DNA of 64,000 nt from Candidatus Saccharibacteria bacterium (GTDB lineage Bacteria > Patescibacteriota > Saccharimonadia > Saccharimonadales > Saccharimonadaceae), in NCBI GenBank assembly GCA_016789455.1, contig JAEUQU010000002.1, positions 62,001-126,000 of the forward strand, read 5' to 3'. Below the pieces are notes generated by a model. The model saw nothing but the letters and a program-made list of their open reading frames with translations. It made no database searches and had not been told where the DNA came from. Below, in pieces: positions 34,673-43,174 of this stretch; position 1 is the first letter of the stretch; each line of letters begins with the position of its first letter. Made by a program: the position numbers and the translations under genes.

Positions 34673-34785
34673 GGTTTTATTGTAGCATGTACTTGAAAAG
34701 CGGGAGAACGTCTGCATACTTGACAATACAGCTTATGTAGTGTATAGTTTTAGGGTACGAAAGGTACACATTATCATACACGCCT

Positions 34786-35583
34786 ATGAGCGCACTACAA
34801 GAACGCGTCGAACACCGTAAGGATGTTCTGACGCGGCCTCCCCTGCAGCCTGTTACTACCGAGAATTCCCCAGAGATTGTTTTAGAGTGTGGCCGACTGG
34901 TGGCCGAGCGCTACCTGCGCAAAGGCTTCATAGGGCCCGATGACATTGATGACGACGGCCGCATCAGTCGTGATGCCGATCCTGACCGCGATAACTCACA
35001 TTATTTTTTTCACGTTGATGAGGCGACCGGCGAGATTGTCGCGACAACCAGACAGATTTACATACCCGAAGGGGCAGAGCCCGCCGAGTGGCAATTTCCG
35101 CTCGAGCGGGATTTTGATCTTATGCCCGATGCCCAAAGTTTGATTGAAGCAATCAAAGTTGCGGAGCCTCGGGCAGTCGTTGAAATTTCAGGCCTAGCCA
35201 AAAAGAACGGCCAGAACTTCGCAGCAGTGCTGAGCCTGTATCGGGAATCATGGCAGTTCTCGCGCTATGCCGGACACAAAGTCTGCGTCATGCGCTCGGA
35301 GCGTGGCCTGACCGAAAACCTGCAAGCCATGTTCGGTGAAGGTATCATCAGGGCTGGAGAGCGTAAGCGCTATGAGGGCGGCGTCTCCGACCCCATGCTG
35401 CTGTTCCCGGACCGTTGTGCCGGCGCGATGGCCGACAATTATCGCCGGCTTGTTGAGGAGAAGGGCGAAGAGGCGGCCGAGGGCTACCTCGATCTTGTCA
35501 GGTTCTTCTTGGAGGATATGGACACATCGTTTTTGAGTGATGAGGAAGTGGCGGAGCTGACGGATATCGGCGCGCTTCGCTGA
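34786..35583 (+). CDS. GNAT-fold protein (acyl-amino-acid/AHL synthase-like)
   Basis: The centre reads HYFFHVDEATGEIVATTRQIYIPEG, DFDLMPDAQ, AVVEISGLAKKNGQNFAAVLSLYRESWQFSRYAGHKVCVM, an arrangement resembling LuxI/FeeM-type N-acyltransferases, in which a strand carrying substrate-binding Arg precedes E-[IL]-[GS]-R/G. The family call is tentative. The C-terminus is acidic and helical. TATCAT lies 8 nt before the ATG. Confidence 0.55.
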   Translation: MSALQERVEHRKDVLTRPPLQPVTTENSPEIVLECGRLVAERYLRKGFIGPDDIDDDGRISRDADPDRDNSHYFFHVDEATGEIVATTRQIYIPEGAEPAEWQFPLERDFDLMPDAQSLIEAIKVAEPRAVVEISGLAKKNGQNFAAVLSLYRESWQFSRYAGHKVCVMRSERGLTENLQAMFGEGIIRAGERKRYEGGVSDPMLLFPDRCAGAMADNYRRLVEEKGEEAAEGYLDLVRFFLEDMDTSFLSDEEVAELTDIGALR

Positions 35584-35589
35584 CACCTA

Positions 35590-35618
35590 TTGCATGATTT
35601 AGCTTTTAGTTTTATAAA
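35590..35618 (+). promoter_or_regulatory. Promoter of 35661-36080
   Basis: TTGCAT (35590-35595), 17 bp, TATAAA (35613-35618), giving a leader of about 37 nt. The spacing matches the other members of the GC-rich gene class. Confidence 0.5.
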
Positions 35619-35660
35619 ATAGACAGACCACGATCAATCATCGAAGGGTGGGCTGTTCTG

Positions 35661-36080
35661 ATGGATACTGCGAGTGATATGGGGTCCGGAACGTGGCAGA
35701 CGAGCGGCTGGTGGCGTCTCGTCAAGGCGACATTCGGCACGTCGGTCATCATCGTCACGCTGGTGCGCGCCGCGGCTGTGTTCTGGCTCGACGGCGTCAA
35801 CCCGTGGCTGTTCCTGGCTATCGACGTCGTAACGGCTGTGCCGTATGCCGTGGCGGTGCCGCGGACGTTCGAGGAGATTTTCCGAAGACCGCGCCGTCCG
35901 TTCCGGCTGACGGGCTGGTTTCTGACCGCGCTCCTGTCATTCGCTGCGCCGTACCTGTACGTGCTACTGGCGGCAGGGCGCTCGATGCCGTCCTGGGTGC
36001 TTACGGTCATCCTTGGCTGGGTGACGGTGGTGCTGACCGGCATCATCTGGAGCAACATCAGGAGCAGACGGGCCGGGTGA
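35661..36080 (+). CDS. Membrane protein, 139 aa
   Basis: Four probable helices (about 19-42, 48-64, 85-103, 110-130) separated by an Arg-rich cytosolic loop (FEEIFRRPRRPFR). No family is recognised. The ribosome binding site is weak (GAAGGG, about 14 nt upstream). It resembles the GC-rich gene class in its promoter and in the palindromic hairpin beyond its stop. Confidence 0.65.
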   Translation: MDTASDMGSGTWQTSGWWRLVKATFGTSVIIVTLVRAAAVFWLDGVNPWLFLAIDVVTAVPYAVAVPRTFEEIFRRPRRPFRLTGWFLTALLSFAAPYLYVLLAAGRSMPSWVLTVILGWVTVVLTGIIWSNIRSRRAG

Positions 36081-36096
36081 CCGGCATGACCGTGGT

Positions 36097-36130
36097 ATCG
36101 GCCATCCTGCCATGCAGCAGGGTGGCCGAT
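36097..36130 (+). terminator. Palindromic hairpin after 35661-36080
   Basis: ATCGGCCA-CCTGC pairs with GCAGG-TGGCCGAT around a short loop; only TTTCC follows, so termination is probable but not certain. Confidence 0.55.
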
Positions 36131-36193
36131 TTCCATCTTCTGATTGTCCTGAGGGACGGGGCGTATTATGCTTAAGGCAGGCACAATCGTCGT

Positions 36194-38398
36194 ATGCTTT
36201 TCTTCCTTCAAGTCATTTCCATCATCTTCCTGATCGCATTGGGTCTGGCGGTGCTGCTTAGGAATCCGACGGCGCCGTCACGGCGGGCACTGCTGGCATT
36301 CCTGGTTTCTATCAGTCTGTGGATCATGGCAGGCATACTCGGGGAGATGGATGCGCTCGGGATGTCGTTATTATGGAGCCGGCTGGCATTTGTCTTTCCT
36401 GTGGCGGCAGTGTACAGCTGCTATGTGTTGGTGGTGAAAATGATACACGGCACACTGTATGCACGGGAGCATCGCTTTTATCTCAGAACACTGGCGCTTA
36501 TCTGTTTGGGGGTTATGCTGTACGCGCTTATCGGCAACGGGGTTGTAGCTGACATTCAGCTGCGACAGGGGCTGGCTGGAAACATCGGTTACGACGTCGT
36601 GCGCGGACCGGGCTACATAGCCTATATGGCTATACTGGTAGCCGTCGGCATCTTATCGCTGTCGGTGATGGTGAATACTGCCCGGCATATCAAGGGCCAG
36701 ATTGGTCAGCAGTTGCTGATTATGTTCTATGGGCTGTTGTTGACCTTGGCGGTCGGGCTGGTGGTCGGCTCGGTATTACCCAGCCTGATCGGCAACTCCG
36801 AGCCGGCGGGCTATGCTTTTTTGGCGGGCTATATTTCGGTAGCAGCGTTCACGTATGTCATCTTAAAGCATAAATTATTCGATCTTAGGCTGGTAGTAGC
36901 ACGTTCGGTCGCCTATGTATTTGTTCTGTTGACGTTCGCCGTGCTCTACGGCTTGGCGACTTTCGGTATCATCCAGTATTTCTTTAAAGACGAACGGGTT
37001 TCGCTGTTGCAGAATGCTGTCTATATCGGTCTGGCAATAGCACTGGCGGTGACGTACGGCCCGCTTAAGCGGTTCTTCGACAAGGTGACCGACAAGCTGT
37101 TTTTCCGTCACGATTACAATATGCCTGATATTATCAGCCGGCTCGGTGACGTTGCGATCAATGAGACGGCCATTGATACGCTGGCGTTACGGGCGCGCGT
37201 CATTCTGATGGAGGCCATCAGGCCTGAGCGGATGAGCTTTTTAATCATGAGGCCAGGCGAAAGTACGCCTCGTCTGTTGGCAGCGGAAGGGGGAATGCAG
37301 CTGCCATTCATGCCCAAACTGGTCAGTCAGCTTGAGCGGCACACTAAATCAGGAGCGCAACGCAGCTCCATGGCACTGAGCCGTGAGGAACTGCCGGCAA
37401 CGAGCGAGTTGCGCCGGCTCATGAGCAAACTTGATATAGATGTAGTAGTGGCGCTGAAGGCAACGAACGATCTGAAGGGCTATATTCTTTCCGGCCTCAA
37501 GCAGAACGGCTCAATCTACACCCAGAAAGATATGCAGTTACTTTCGACCGCTGCCGATGAATTGGCCCTCGGCTTCCAAAACGCCATGCGCTTCGAGGAA
37601 ATCAGACAGTTCAACGTGACGCTGCAGCAAAAAGTCGACGAGGCCACCGCCCGCCTCCGCCGCTCCAACGCCAAGCTGCGGCAGCTGGATGAGGCCAAGG
37701 ATGAGTTCGTCAGTATGGCGTCACATCAGCTACGGACGCCGTTGACCAGTGTCAAGGGATATCTGAGCCTGGTGCTGGAGGGGGATGCCGGCCCGATCAA
37801 CGAGACGCAGCACAAGATGCTGACCGAGGCTTTCAACAGCTCGCAGCGCATGGTGTACCTGATTGCCGACTTCCTGAACGTCTCGCGCCTCAAGACCGGC
37901 AAGTTCATGCTGGAATATGGTGAAGTCGATATGGCGGCCGTGGTCGCCCAGGAGATACAGCAGCTGCGCACCGTGGCCCAGGGCCGTGGGCTGAAGCTGC
38001 AGTACGAGCCGCCAGCGCACATCCCGCGGTTGCGGCTGGATGAGACGAAGATGCGGCAGGTCATCATGAACCTGACGGACAACGCCATTTATTACTCGCG
38101 GCCGGGTACCACGGTGACGGTGGAACTGTATGTGCGGTCCGGGCAGCTGGTGTTCAAAGTCAAGGACAAGGGTATCGGCGTGCCTGTCGCCGAGCAGCAT
38201 GACCTGTTCGAAAAGTTCTTTAGGGCCAGCAATGCCCGCAAGACGCGGCCAGACGGTACGGGTATCGGCCTGTATATGATCAAGAAAGTGGTGACGGCGC
38301 ATGGCGGCAGTATCATCTTCTCGTCAGTCGAGGGTAAGGGCAGCACGTTTGGCTTCAGCCTGCCGCTGCCAGTCAAGCCTGATACGTCTACAAAATAG
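36194..38398 (+). CDS. Multi-pass histidine kinase with GAF domain
   Basis: About eight N-terminal helices (residues 1-290) form a membrane sensor like the 7TM histidine-kinase N-terminal (MASE-like) domains. A GAF-type domain (about 310-465), a coiled coil, HisKA with His511 (MASHQLRTP) and a HATPase domain (Asn630 in TDNAIYY, GIGVP, GTGIGLYMI) follow. No receiver gene adjoins it, so its partner may be one of the orphan receivers at 29227 or 34295. CACAAT lies 6 nt before the ATG. Confidence 0.93.
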   Translation: MLFFLQVISIIFLIALGLAVLLRNPTAPSRRALLAFLVSISLWIMAGILGEMDALGMSLLWSRLAFVFPVAAVYSCYVLVVKMIHGTLYAREHRFYLRTLALICLGVMLYALIGNGVVADIQLRQGLAGNIGYDVVRGPGYIAYMAILVAVGILSLSVMVNTARHIKGQIGQQLLIMFYGLLLTLAVGLVVGSVLPSLIGNSEPAGYAFLAGYISVAAFTYVILKHKLFDLRLVVARSVAYVFVLLTFAVLYGLATFGIIQYFFKDERVSLLQNAVYIGLAIALAVTYGPLKRFFDKVTDKLFFRHDYNMPDIISRLGDVAINETAIDTLALRARVILMEAIRPERMSFLIMRPGESTPRLLAAEGGMQLPFMPKLVSQLERHTKSGAQRSSMALSREELPATSELRRLMSKLDIDVVVALKATNDLKGYILSGLKQNGSIYTQKDMQLLSTAADELALGFQNAMRFEEIRQFNVTLQQKVDEATARLRRSNAKLRQLDEAKDEFVSMASHQLRTPLTSVKGYLSLVLEGDAGPINETQHKMLTEAFNSSQRMVYLIADFLNVSRLKTGKFMLEYGEVDMAAVVAQEIQQLRTVAQGRGLKLQYEPPAHIPRLRLDETKMRQVIMNLTDNAIYYSRPGTTVTVELYVRSGQLVFKVKDKGIGVPVAEQHDLFEKFFRASNARKTRPDGTGIGLYMIKKVVTAHGGSIIFSSVEGKGSTFGFSLPLPVKPDTSTK

Positions 38399-38603
38399 AG
38401 ATAATGGCATCAATCAGTAGCCAGACGGCTACGGCGCCACCGACGCCATAGAGAAGAATGCGTCGCAGCATGGTGCGCCGCTCATGGATCCACTGGCCGG
38501 CGCGGCCGCGGTCGACGGCGGTATATCGGTGGACGGTAGGTTTGGCCGAGGCTTTGGCGTCGGCGCCGGTGTAGGCTTTGGTGCGCTTCTTCTTTTGGCT
38601 CAT
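38388..38603 (-). CDS. Small basic membrane protein, 71 aa
   Basis: A Lys/Arg/Ala-rich N-terminus (SQKKKRTKAYTGADAKASAK) and one C-terminal helix (ILLYGVGGAVAVWLLIDAIISIL). No family is recognised. TATAAT lies 6 nt before the ATG at 38603; an upstream in-frame ATG (38621) is rejected because the -10 box would follow it. It overlaps the 3' end of the kinase gene by 11 nt. Confidence 0.65.
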   Translation of the reverse strand: MSQKKKRTKAYTGADAKASAKPTVHRYTAVDRGRAGQWIHERRTMLRRILLYGVGGAVAVWLLIDAIISIL

Positions 38604-38659
38604 AAACTTATTATAACACATATTGAGGTGTAACTTGCTGAGAGTAGTATAGTATGAAC

Positions 38660-39505
38660 ATGCAACCGACCATTACCCGGCATGAAGGCCGTTTCCGTTA
38701 TGACACCAAAGATATGCCCTTCCAGTTCTGGTCGTGTACTACCGATATGGTAAGGGCTATCGATACGGTCATCTTTCTTGGCTCAGCTCAGCGAGGAAAA
38801 GTTGTCCGATGGGTTGCTGAAAGCGCGCCCGCAGGCACAGTTGTCGTCGAGGGTCTGCCGCATAGGGAAGCGGATCGCAGTGCTCGTAACTTGGAGGATT
38901 TTGCGTCCAGTTTCACCCGGACTGCACTACAAGCAGTGCGCCGTACGTACAAGTCTAAAGAACTGAACATCGTGGCTGAGTCGCAGGCCGTACCTGGCGT
39001 GGTGTTCGCGGCATTGGAGAGTCCGGAGCTGATCGGTAATGTCATATTGGCAATGCCGCTGGGGTTCACGGCCGATGCCTTGGGAGATACGCCCAGGCGG
39101 CGGCTCCGTACGTTAAAGTGGCGCGCCTTCCTCTCGGCGCTCCAGGCCCTGCAGACTCCTGCACTGGACCGACGGACACTCCATCTGACATTCCTTGCCG
39201 CACATGCATTGCTCATCGACTCGCACTGGAGGCTGTCGGGCCAGAAGTATGCATACGGTGTCTCCAGGGACTTGAGGCCGGAGTGCCGTCAGCTTGCCGG
39301 GGCAATCGGTCGTCGAGGCAAGAAACTTACATTGTTGCTTGGTGAAAGGGACAAGATCTTCCCAGAGTCAGAGGTTCGCCGGTCTCTAGAAGAAGCGGCA
39401 ATCAATACCATAGCCGTAGAGATGGTGGACGCGCCACATGTGTCCCTGGCCATACGGGGCGGAGAACGTGTACTGAAACGTGCGGTTGCTATCGCACGGG
39501 CCTAA
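38660..39505 (+). CDS. Alpha/beta hydrolase-fold protein
   Basis: The nucleophile position reads VAESQAVPG, with Ser in a non-Gly elbow, the acid is in LLLGERDKIFPESEV and the His in VDAPHVSLA, the order of alpha/beta hydrolases. The lid region (about 150-200) is helical and Arg/Leu rich. The altered elbow (AESQA instead of GxSxG) makes activity uncertain. TATAGT lies 6 nt before the ATG at 38660; an earlier ATG at 38654 abuts the -10 box. Confidence 0.7.
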   Translation: MQPTITRHEGRFRYDTKDMPFQFWSCTTDMVRAIDTVIFLGSAQRGKVVRWVAESAPAGTVVVEGLPHREADRSARNLEDFASSFTRTALQAVRRTYKSKELNIVAESQAVPGVVFAALESPELIGNVILAMPLGFTADALGDTPRRRLRTLKWRAFLSALQALQTPALDRRTLHLTFLAAHALLIDSHWRLSGQKYAYGVSRDLRPECRQLAGAIGRRGKKLTLLLGERDKIFPESEVRRSLEEAAINTIAVEMVDAPHVSLAIRGGERVLKRAVAIARA

Positions 39506-39512
39506 GGTTGGG

Positions 39513-39552
39513 AATTAAAAAACCGCTTCGTGAGTGAAGCGGTTTTTTAATT
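39513..39552. terminator. Bidirectional terminator
   Basis: AATTAAAAAACCGCTTC pairs perfectly with GAAGCGGTTTTTTAATT around a six-base loop, between two convergent genes. Confidence 0.95.
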
Positions 39553-39564
39553 GCGATTCAGCGC

Positions 39565-41220
39565 TTACTTGCGCAGAGCGCTCACCAGCTGCTGGCGGCT
39601 GCGGCGGTACGCGTGCAGGCCGTAGCCGATGACACCAGTGCCGAACAGGCCGCTCATGGCCATTTCGGCAGGGCCGGTGCTTGGCAGGGTGGTGACAGGT
39701 GTCGCCTTGGTCGGCTCGTTGACCTTGATGGTCACGGCGCAGGCGTTGCTGGTGACGTTGGTAACGGTGCGGCCTTCGGCGGCAACCGTTACGTTGACGC
39801 GGGCGGTGTAGGTACCCGGCTGGGTGTAGGTGTGCGGCTGGCGCTCGCTGCCGACACCGGCGATCATGCTCTTGCCGTCGCCGAAGTCAAAGCGATACTC
39901 CTTGATGGTGGCGCCATTGCTGGCCAGGCCGCGGGCTTCCAGGACGACGCTGTCGCGGGAAGGCGTCTCGACGATGCGCAGGTAGTCACAGCTGTAGGCC
40001 GGGGCCGGTGCGGGGGTAGGGGTCGGGACGGGGGTAGGAACCGGAGTTGGAGTCGGTGTTGGTGTAGGTGTAGGAACAGGGGTCGGTGTCGGGGTGGGGG
40101 TAGGAGTTGGAGTCGGGGTTGGGGTCGGCTGCTCACACTTCTTCTCAACGGTGACCGTAGCGCTGCTGTCCTTCTGGCCATCGCCGGTCTCGACGCTGGC
40201 TTTGTTGGTCAGGGTATTGGTGCCGCAGGTCAGGCTGCTGGCAGCCGGTACCTTGGCGCTGATGATCATCCAGGCGTTGCTGCCCGGCTGGTAGTCGCCG
40301 ACGTTCAGGCCGCTGGTGGTGACGCCGTCGTTGGTCTTGACGCCACCCGGGTTGGTGGCGTTGCCCAGGACGCTGCTGCCGGCAACGTAGGTCATGCCGC
40401 TCGGCAGGTCGTCAGTCAGGGTGACGTCATCCTGCAGGGTGTTACCGGTGTTCTTGTACTCCAGCAGGTAATCGACGGTTTCGCCGGGCTGGGCGGTGTA
40501 GTTCTTGGTCCACTGGTCGGCACCTTGCTTGCTGACGCGCTTTTCGAAGGTGAAGCTAGGAGCGGCATTGTCCTTTACCTTGATTTTGAAGCTGACGGCA
40601 CCGGCATACTCGATACAGCCGCGCCAGTTGCCGCTCAGGTCGGCGTCGCCGACACGGGCACCGGTGGTGATGACGCTGTCGGCCAGCTTGGTCTGCTGGG
40701 CGTGGGTGTGCAGCATGGCAGAGCCGTTGACGAACTCGAGTTCGACGTTGCCGGTGCTGGTCAGGGCTGCGGTGTCAAAGACTTCCTGGGGCTTGGCATT
40801 GCTGGCAGTGATGAAACCGTCAACTGTGTCCTGGCCGTTGACGCTGGAAGGCAGCTGGGCGCGGACGGTGACGTCCTTTGCAACACCAGCGCCGCTGGCG
40901 TTCAGGTTGGCAGCCGCGTCGTTGTGGATGTACATCTGTACCTGATATTCGTGGCCAGGCACCAGGTTGGCGCTGTTGGTCAGGCCGCCGCCGGCGGTCA
41001 GATCCTTGATGGTCACAAATTCACGCTCATCACCGTAGTTGGGGTTGTCGGTGATGGAGTTGAACGTGACGTGCGGGGCGGGGTTCGCCATGGTGTAAGT
41101 GGTCCGTTCCGGACCCCAGGCCATCAGGGCTGACGGGACGGCGACGGCCAGCAGGACGGCCAGAACCGGGATGAACCGTTTCGGGACGTACTGCAGCATA
41201 TTGCGTACATTGGTAATCAT
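39565..41220 (-). CDS. LPXTG-type surface protein with DUF11/PKD-like domains
   Basis: Residues 1-40 give a signal helix ([22 protein letters not shown]). Two beta domains follow; the second (about 230-360) has the DUF11-like [30 protein letters not shown] Pro-Thr repeat (about 365-405) leads to a PKD-like domain ([10 protein letters not shown]...[13 protein letters not shown]). The C-terminus LPSTG (from about 512) plus hydrophobic helix plus Arg/Lys tail is a sortase signal. AAAGGAG upstream selects the ATG at 41220. No sortase gene lies in the window. Confidence 0.9.
   Translation of the reverse strand: MITNVRNMLQYVPKRFIPVLAVLLAVAVPSALMAWGPERTTYTMANPAPHVTFNSITDNPNYGDEREFVTIKDLTAGGGLTNSANLVPGHEYQVQMYIHNDAAANLNASGAGVAKDVTVRAQLPSSVNGQDTVDGFITASNAKPQEVFDTAALTSTGNVELEFVNGSAMLHTHAQQTKLADSVITTGARVGDADLSGNWRGCIEYAGAVSFKIKVKDNAAPSFTFEKRVSKQGADQWTKNYTAQPGETVDYLLEYKNTGNTLQDDVTLTDDLPSGMTYVAGSSVLGNATNPGGVKTNDGVTTSGLNVGDYQPGSNAWMIISAKVPAASSLTCGTNTLTNKASVETGDGQKDSSATVTVEKKCEQPTPTPTPTPTPTPTPTPVPTPTPTPTPTPVPTPVPTPTPAPAPAYSCDYLRIVETPSRDSVVLEARGLASNGATIKEYRFDFGDGKSMIAGVGSERQPHTYTQPGTYTARVNVTVAAEGRTVTNVTSNACAVTIKVNEPTKATPVTTLPSTGPAEMAMSGLFGTGVIGYGLHAYRRSRQQLVSALRK
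40010..40130 (-). repeat. Pro-Thr (PT) coding microsatellite-like repeat
   Basis: A six-base unit (GGNGTN on the plus strand) repeated about 18 times encodes alternating Pro and Thr with scattered Val and Ala in the surface protein. It is a flexible spacer and could vary in length between strains. Confidence 0.85.
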
Positions 41221-41344
41221 ATACTGTTCCTCTCCTTTACTCTCTTGGAAAAATCTTAAATGACTGTATCGTGTAACTATATAATTTTTGTGACGTTCTG
41301 GCAATGTGATTTCTTATAGCCACCATGCCATCTGGTGCACTGAC

Positions 41345-41363
41345 AATAAACCGGTTTGTGCAA
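41345..41363 (-). repeat. 19-bp inverted repeat, copy 1 (AAACCGGTTT core)
   Basis: Read on the minus strand: TTGCACAAACCGGTTTATT. It matches the copy at 43003-43021 in 18 of 19 positions, in opposite orientation. It lies 125 bp upstream of the LPSTG gene and 111 bp beyond the 3' end of the Thr-rich gene terminator. Confidence 0.75.
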
Positions 41364-41473
41364 AGAAATATGAACCTGGAGATTGAGAGGAGCCTCAACC
41401 TCGGTTCCAGCCTCTCGGCTGGCTCGACGTGGATGGACTCCTCTCGTCATGTGTCATCTATTGTGGATGGGCC

Positions 41474-41511
41474 GCCCCGCCCGGCGCCGCGTCGTGCGGG
41501 CCGGGCGGGGC
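41474..41511 (-). terminator. Hairpin after 41520-42719
   Basis: GCCCCGCCCGG (41474-41484) pairs with CCGGGCGGGGC (41501-41511). No T-run follows. A second, larger stem (GAGAGGAG / CTCCTCTC) encloses CCAGCC/GGCTGG further downstream, around 41382-41447. Confidence 0.6.
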
Positions 41512-41519
41512 GTACTGCC

Positions 41520-42719
41520 TCAGCAGCTGCTGCCCGGAGCGGGCACACAGCCGCTGACGCTGCCGTTCTGGGCGCCGACCGCCTCGGGGGCGCCGGCACC
41601 AGACCGACCGGCATCGCTGCCGGATGTACCGGCACTGGTGTTGGAACGCACCACGGCGGACGTAGTCGTCGTCGTGGTGGTCGTGACCGGGTTGGGCACC
41701 AGGGCGTTGGCCTTGGCACCCGGCCGTGTCTCGGCCGTGGTGACGACCGTGTTGCCGTTGCCGGCCGGACGCTCGACCCCCGGAGGGTTCGTGACGCCCG
41801 TGTTCTTGGACTCCAGCGACGTGGTGGTCGTGGTCGTACTGGTGGTGGTGCTGGACGACGGGCGCTCCACGCCCGACGGGTTGGTGGCGGTCGTGGACTT
41901 GCCCGTGCTGGGGGTGGTCGTCGGTGCCGGAGTGGTGACCGGAGTCGTCTCCTTGACCGGCGGCACACCGTACCACCACAGGTTCCAGCAGTCGACGAAG
42001 ACGCCGGACCTGCTGCTGCGGCGGTCCTTGCAGGTGACCTTCCACTCGCCGTCCACCTTGATGAGGGGGGACAGCGAGACGCGCAGCTGGGCCTCAGTGT
42101 CGAGGAAGACCTTGGCGGTTCCCTCCTTGAGGCCCATGGTGTTGTTGAAGTCGCCCTTGTCCGAGCACACCGGGAGGTCATCGACGTCGTCGCCGATGAC
42201 GCCACGGAGCTTGTCGCGGATCTCGTCGAAGCTGGCGTCCTCCAGGGTGTTGAACGCCTGAATCGTGCGGGCGTCGACGTTGCCCAGTTTGGCCCATTCC
42301 AGGACGTCGTCCCAGGTGAAGCCCGTATCCTTGGCGTTGGCGTTGATCACTTCACGGATGTAGTGATCACGCTGCGCACGAGGCAGGGCGTTGACCTTCC
42401 GGACCTGCTCGGCCCAGGTGGTCGCCCATTCACTGGGGTCTGTCTTGGCGGTCGAGACGACGGGCTCCACGTGCTTGGTGGAGTCGCCGATGATCCGCAG
42501 CGAGGCCAGTTGGACGTTGTCGCTGGGTGCCGGCGGCTCGTCCGGAGACGAACCGCTGTAGCTGGCGGGGTCGCCGGGGCCCATGGCGCTGCTGATGATG
42601 AGGCCGAAGATCGCGAAGATCGCGACGACGACCACACCGATGGTGGCTCCCAGTGCCGGGAACCCCCGCGTACGCGATGAGGGGCTCGTGTAGTCCCCGA
42701 TGGGACGAGGTCCAGCCAT
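41520..42719 (-). CDS. Thr-rich membrane-anchored protein, 399 aa (GC-rich SD-led class)
   Basis: One helix (about 23-46) follows a basic N-terminus, so most of the protein is outside the cell. Residues 55-255 form a Cys-containing domain (DLPVCSDKGDF, VTCKDRRSS, VDCWNLWWYG) without a known family. The last 140 residues are Thr/Ser/Pro/Asn-rich with the repeat TNPSGVERP / TNPPGVERP and long Thr runs, ending in a Cys pair (SGCVPAPGSSC). AAAGGAG lies upstream of the ATG. Confidence 0.72.
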   Translation of the reverse strand: MAGPRPIGDYTSPSSRTRGFPALGATIGVVVVAIFAIFGLIISSAMGPGDPASYSGSSPDEPPAPSDNVQLASLRIIGDSTKHVEPVVSTAKTDPSEWATTWAEQVRKVNALPRAQRDHYIREVINANAKDTGFTWDDVLEWAKLGNVDARTIQAFNTLEDASFDEIRDKLRGVIGDDVDDLPVCSDKGDFNNTMGLKEGTAKVFLDTEAQLRVSLSPLIKVDGEWKVTCKDRRSSRSGVFVDCWNLWWYGVPPVKETTPVTTPAPTTTPSTGKSTTATNPSGVERPSSSTTTSTTTTTTSLESKNTGVTNPPGVERPAGNGNTVVTTAETRPGAKANALVPNPVTTTTTTTTSAVVRSNTSAGTSGSDAGRSGAGAPEAVGAQNGSVSGCVPAPGSSC

Positions 42720-43174
42720 GTTCCTTTTCTCCTTTCCCCGAAGGGATCAGTTCGCACCGGACGATCCGGCGCGGCTGCCCTCCGGGAGAGGGGCAGCGCG
42801 CCAAGCGTGAAAACAGGTGGTTTTCACAGCTGGCGGGCTGCTCCTCGGGAGATAGAACGGAGATTGCTTGATAGTGACACATGACACTGCACATCAGTGC
42901 AGCCAGGCACCCGCATCCCGCGTTCACGCTATGTTTTGCGGCAGGCGTGAAGGCAGGAGGGACGGGCGCATGGCCACACTGAAGGTGCAGGCCTATGCTT
43001 CCTTGCATAAACCGGTTTATTAACGTGCCTCACCATGCGTTTTGGCGGCTTTAATCACAAGGTATTAGGATACACGTTGTTGAGAATCGCCGCAAAACGA
43101 TGATACTTTAATAATAGCACAAACTTGAAAAAAAGTCAATAGTCTTAAGCATAATGACAGGGTAGGCGGGCTAT
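42720..43174 (-). promoter_or_regulatory. Long leader and promoter of 41520-42719
   Basis: The promoter is TTGACT (43134-43139), 17 bp, TATTAT (43111-43116) on the minus strand, preceded by TTTGTGC before the -10 box. The transcript would have a leader of almost 390 nt. It contains the 14-bp palindrome ATAAACCGGTTTAT and several GC hairpins near the ATG. I see no convincing gene in it, although a 5' frame of weak quality exists. Confidence 0.55.
43003..43021 (+). repeat. 19-bp inverted repeat, copy 2 (AAACCGGTTT core)
   Basis: TTGCATAAACCGGTTTATT on the plus strand, opposed to copy 1 at 41345-41363; together they bracket a 1.68-kb segment that holds only the Thr-rich gene and its leader. Confidence 0.75.

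Noticed and set aside
40010-40130. Six-base repeats as a CRISPR or VNTR outside genes
   Set aside because: The unit encodes Pro-Thr in frame inside a surface protein; there are no spacers. No CRISPR array was seen anywhere in the window.
39613-41133. A 506-codon plus-strand open frame opposite the LPSTG gene
   Set aside because: It is the complement of a GC-rich coding gene, Gly/Val/Ala/Asp-dominated, with no start signals; the minus strand has signal peptide, domains and sorting signal.
41325-42680. Long plus-strand frame opposite the Thr-rich gene
   Set aside because: Low-complexity Arg/Gly composition caused by antisense reading of Thr/Ser/Pro codons; the minus strand has the RBS and promoter.
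42430-43008. A gene in the long leader of the Thr-rich protein gene
   Set aside because: The frame overlaps the start of the real gene in another frame, has no RBS and poor composition.
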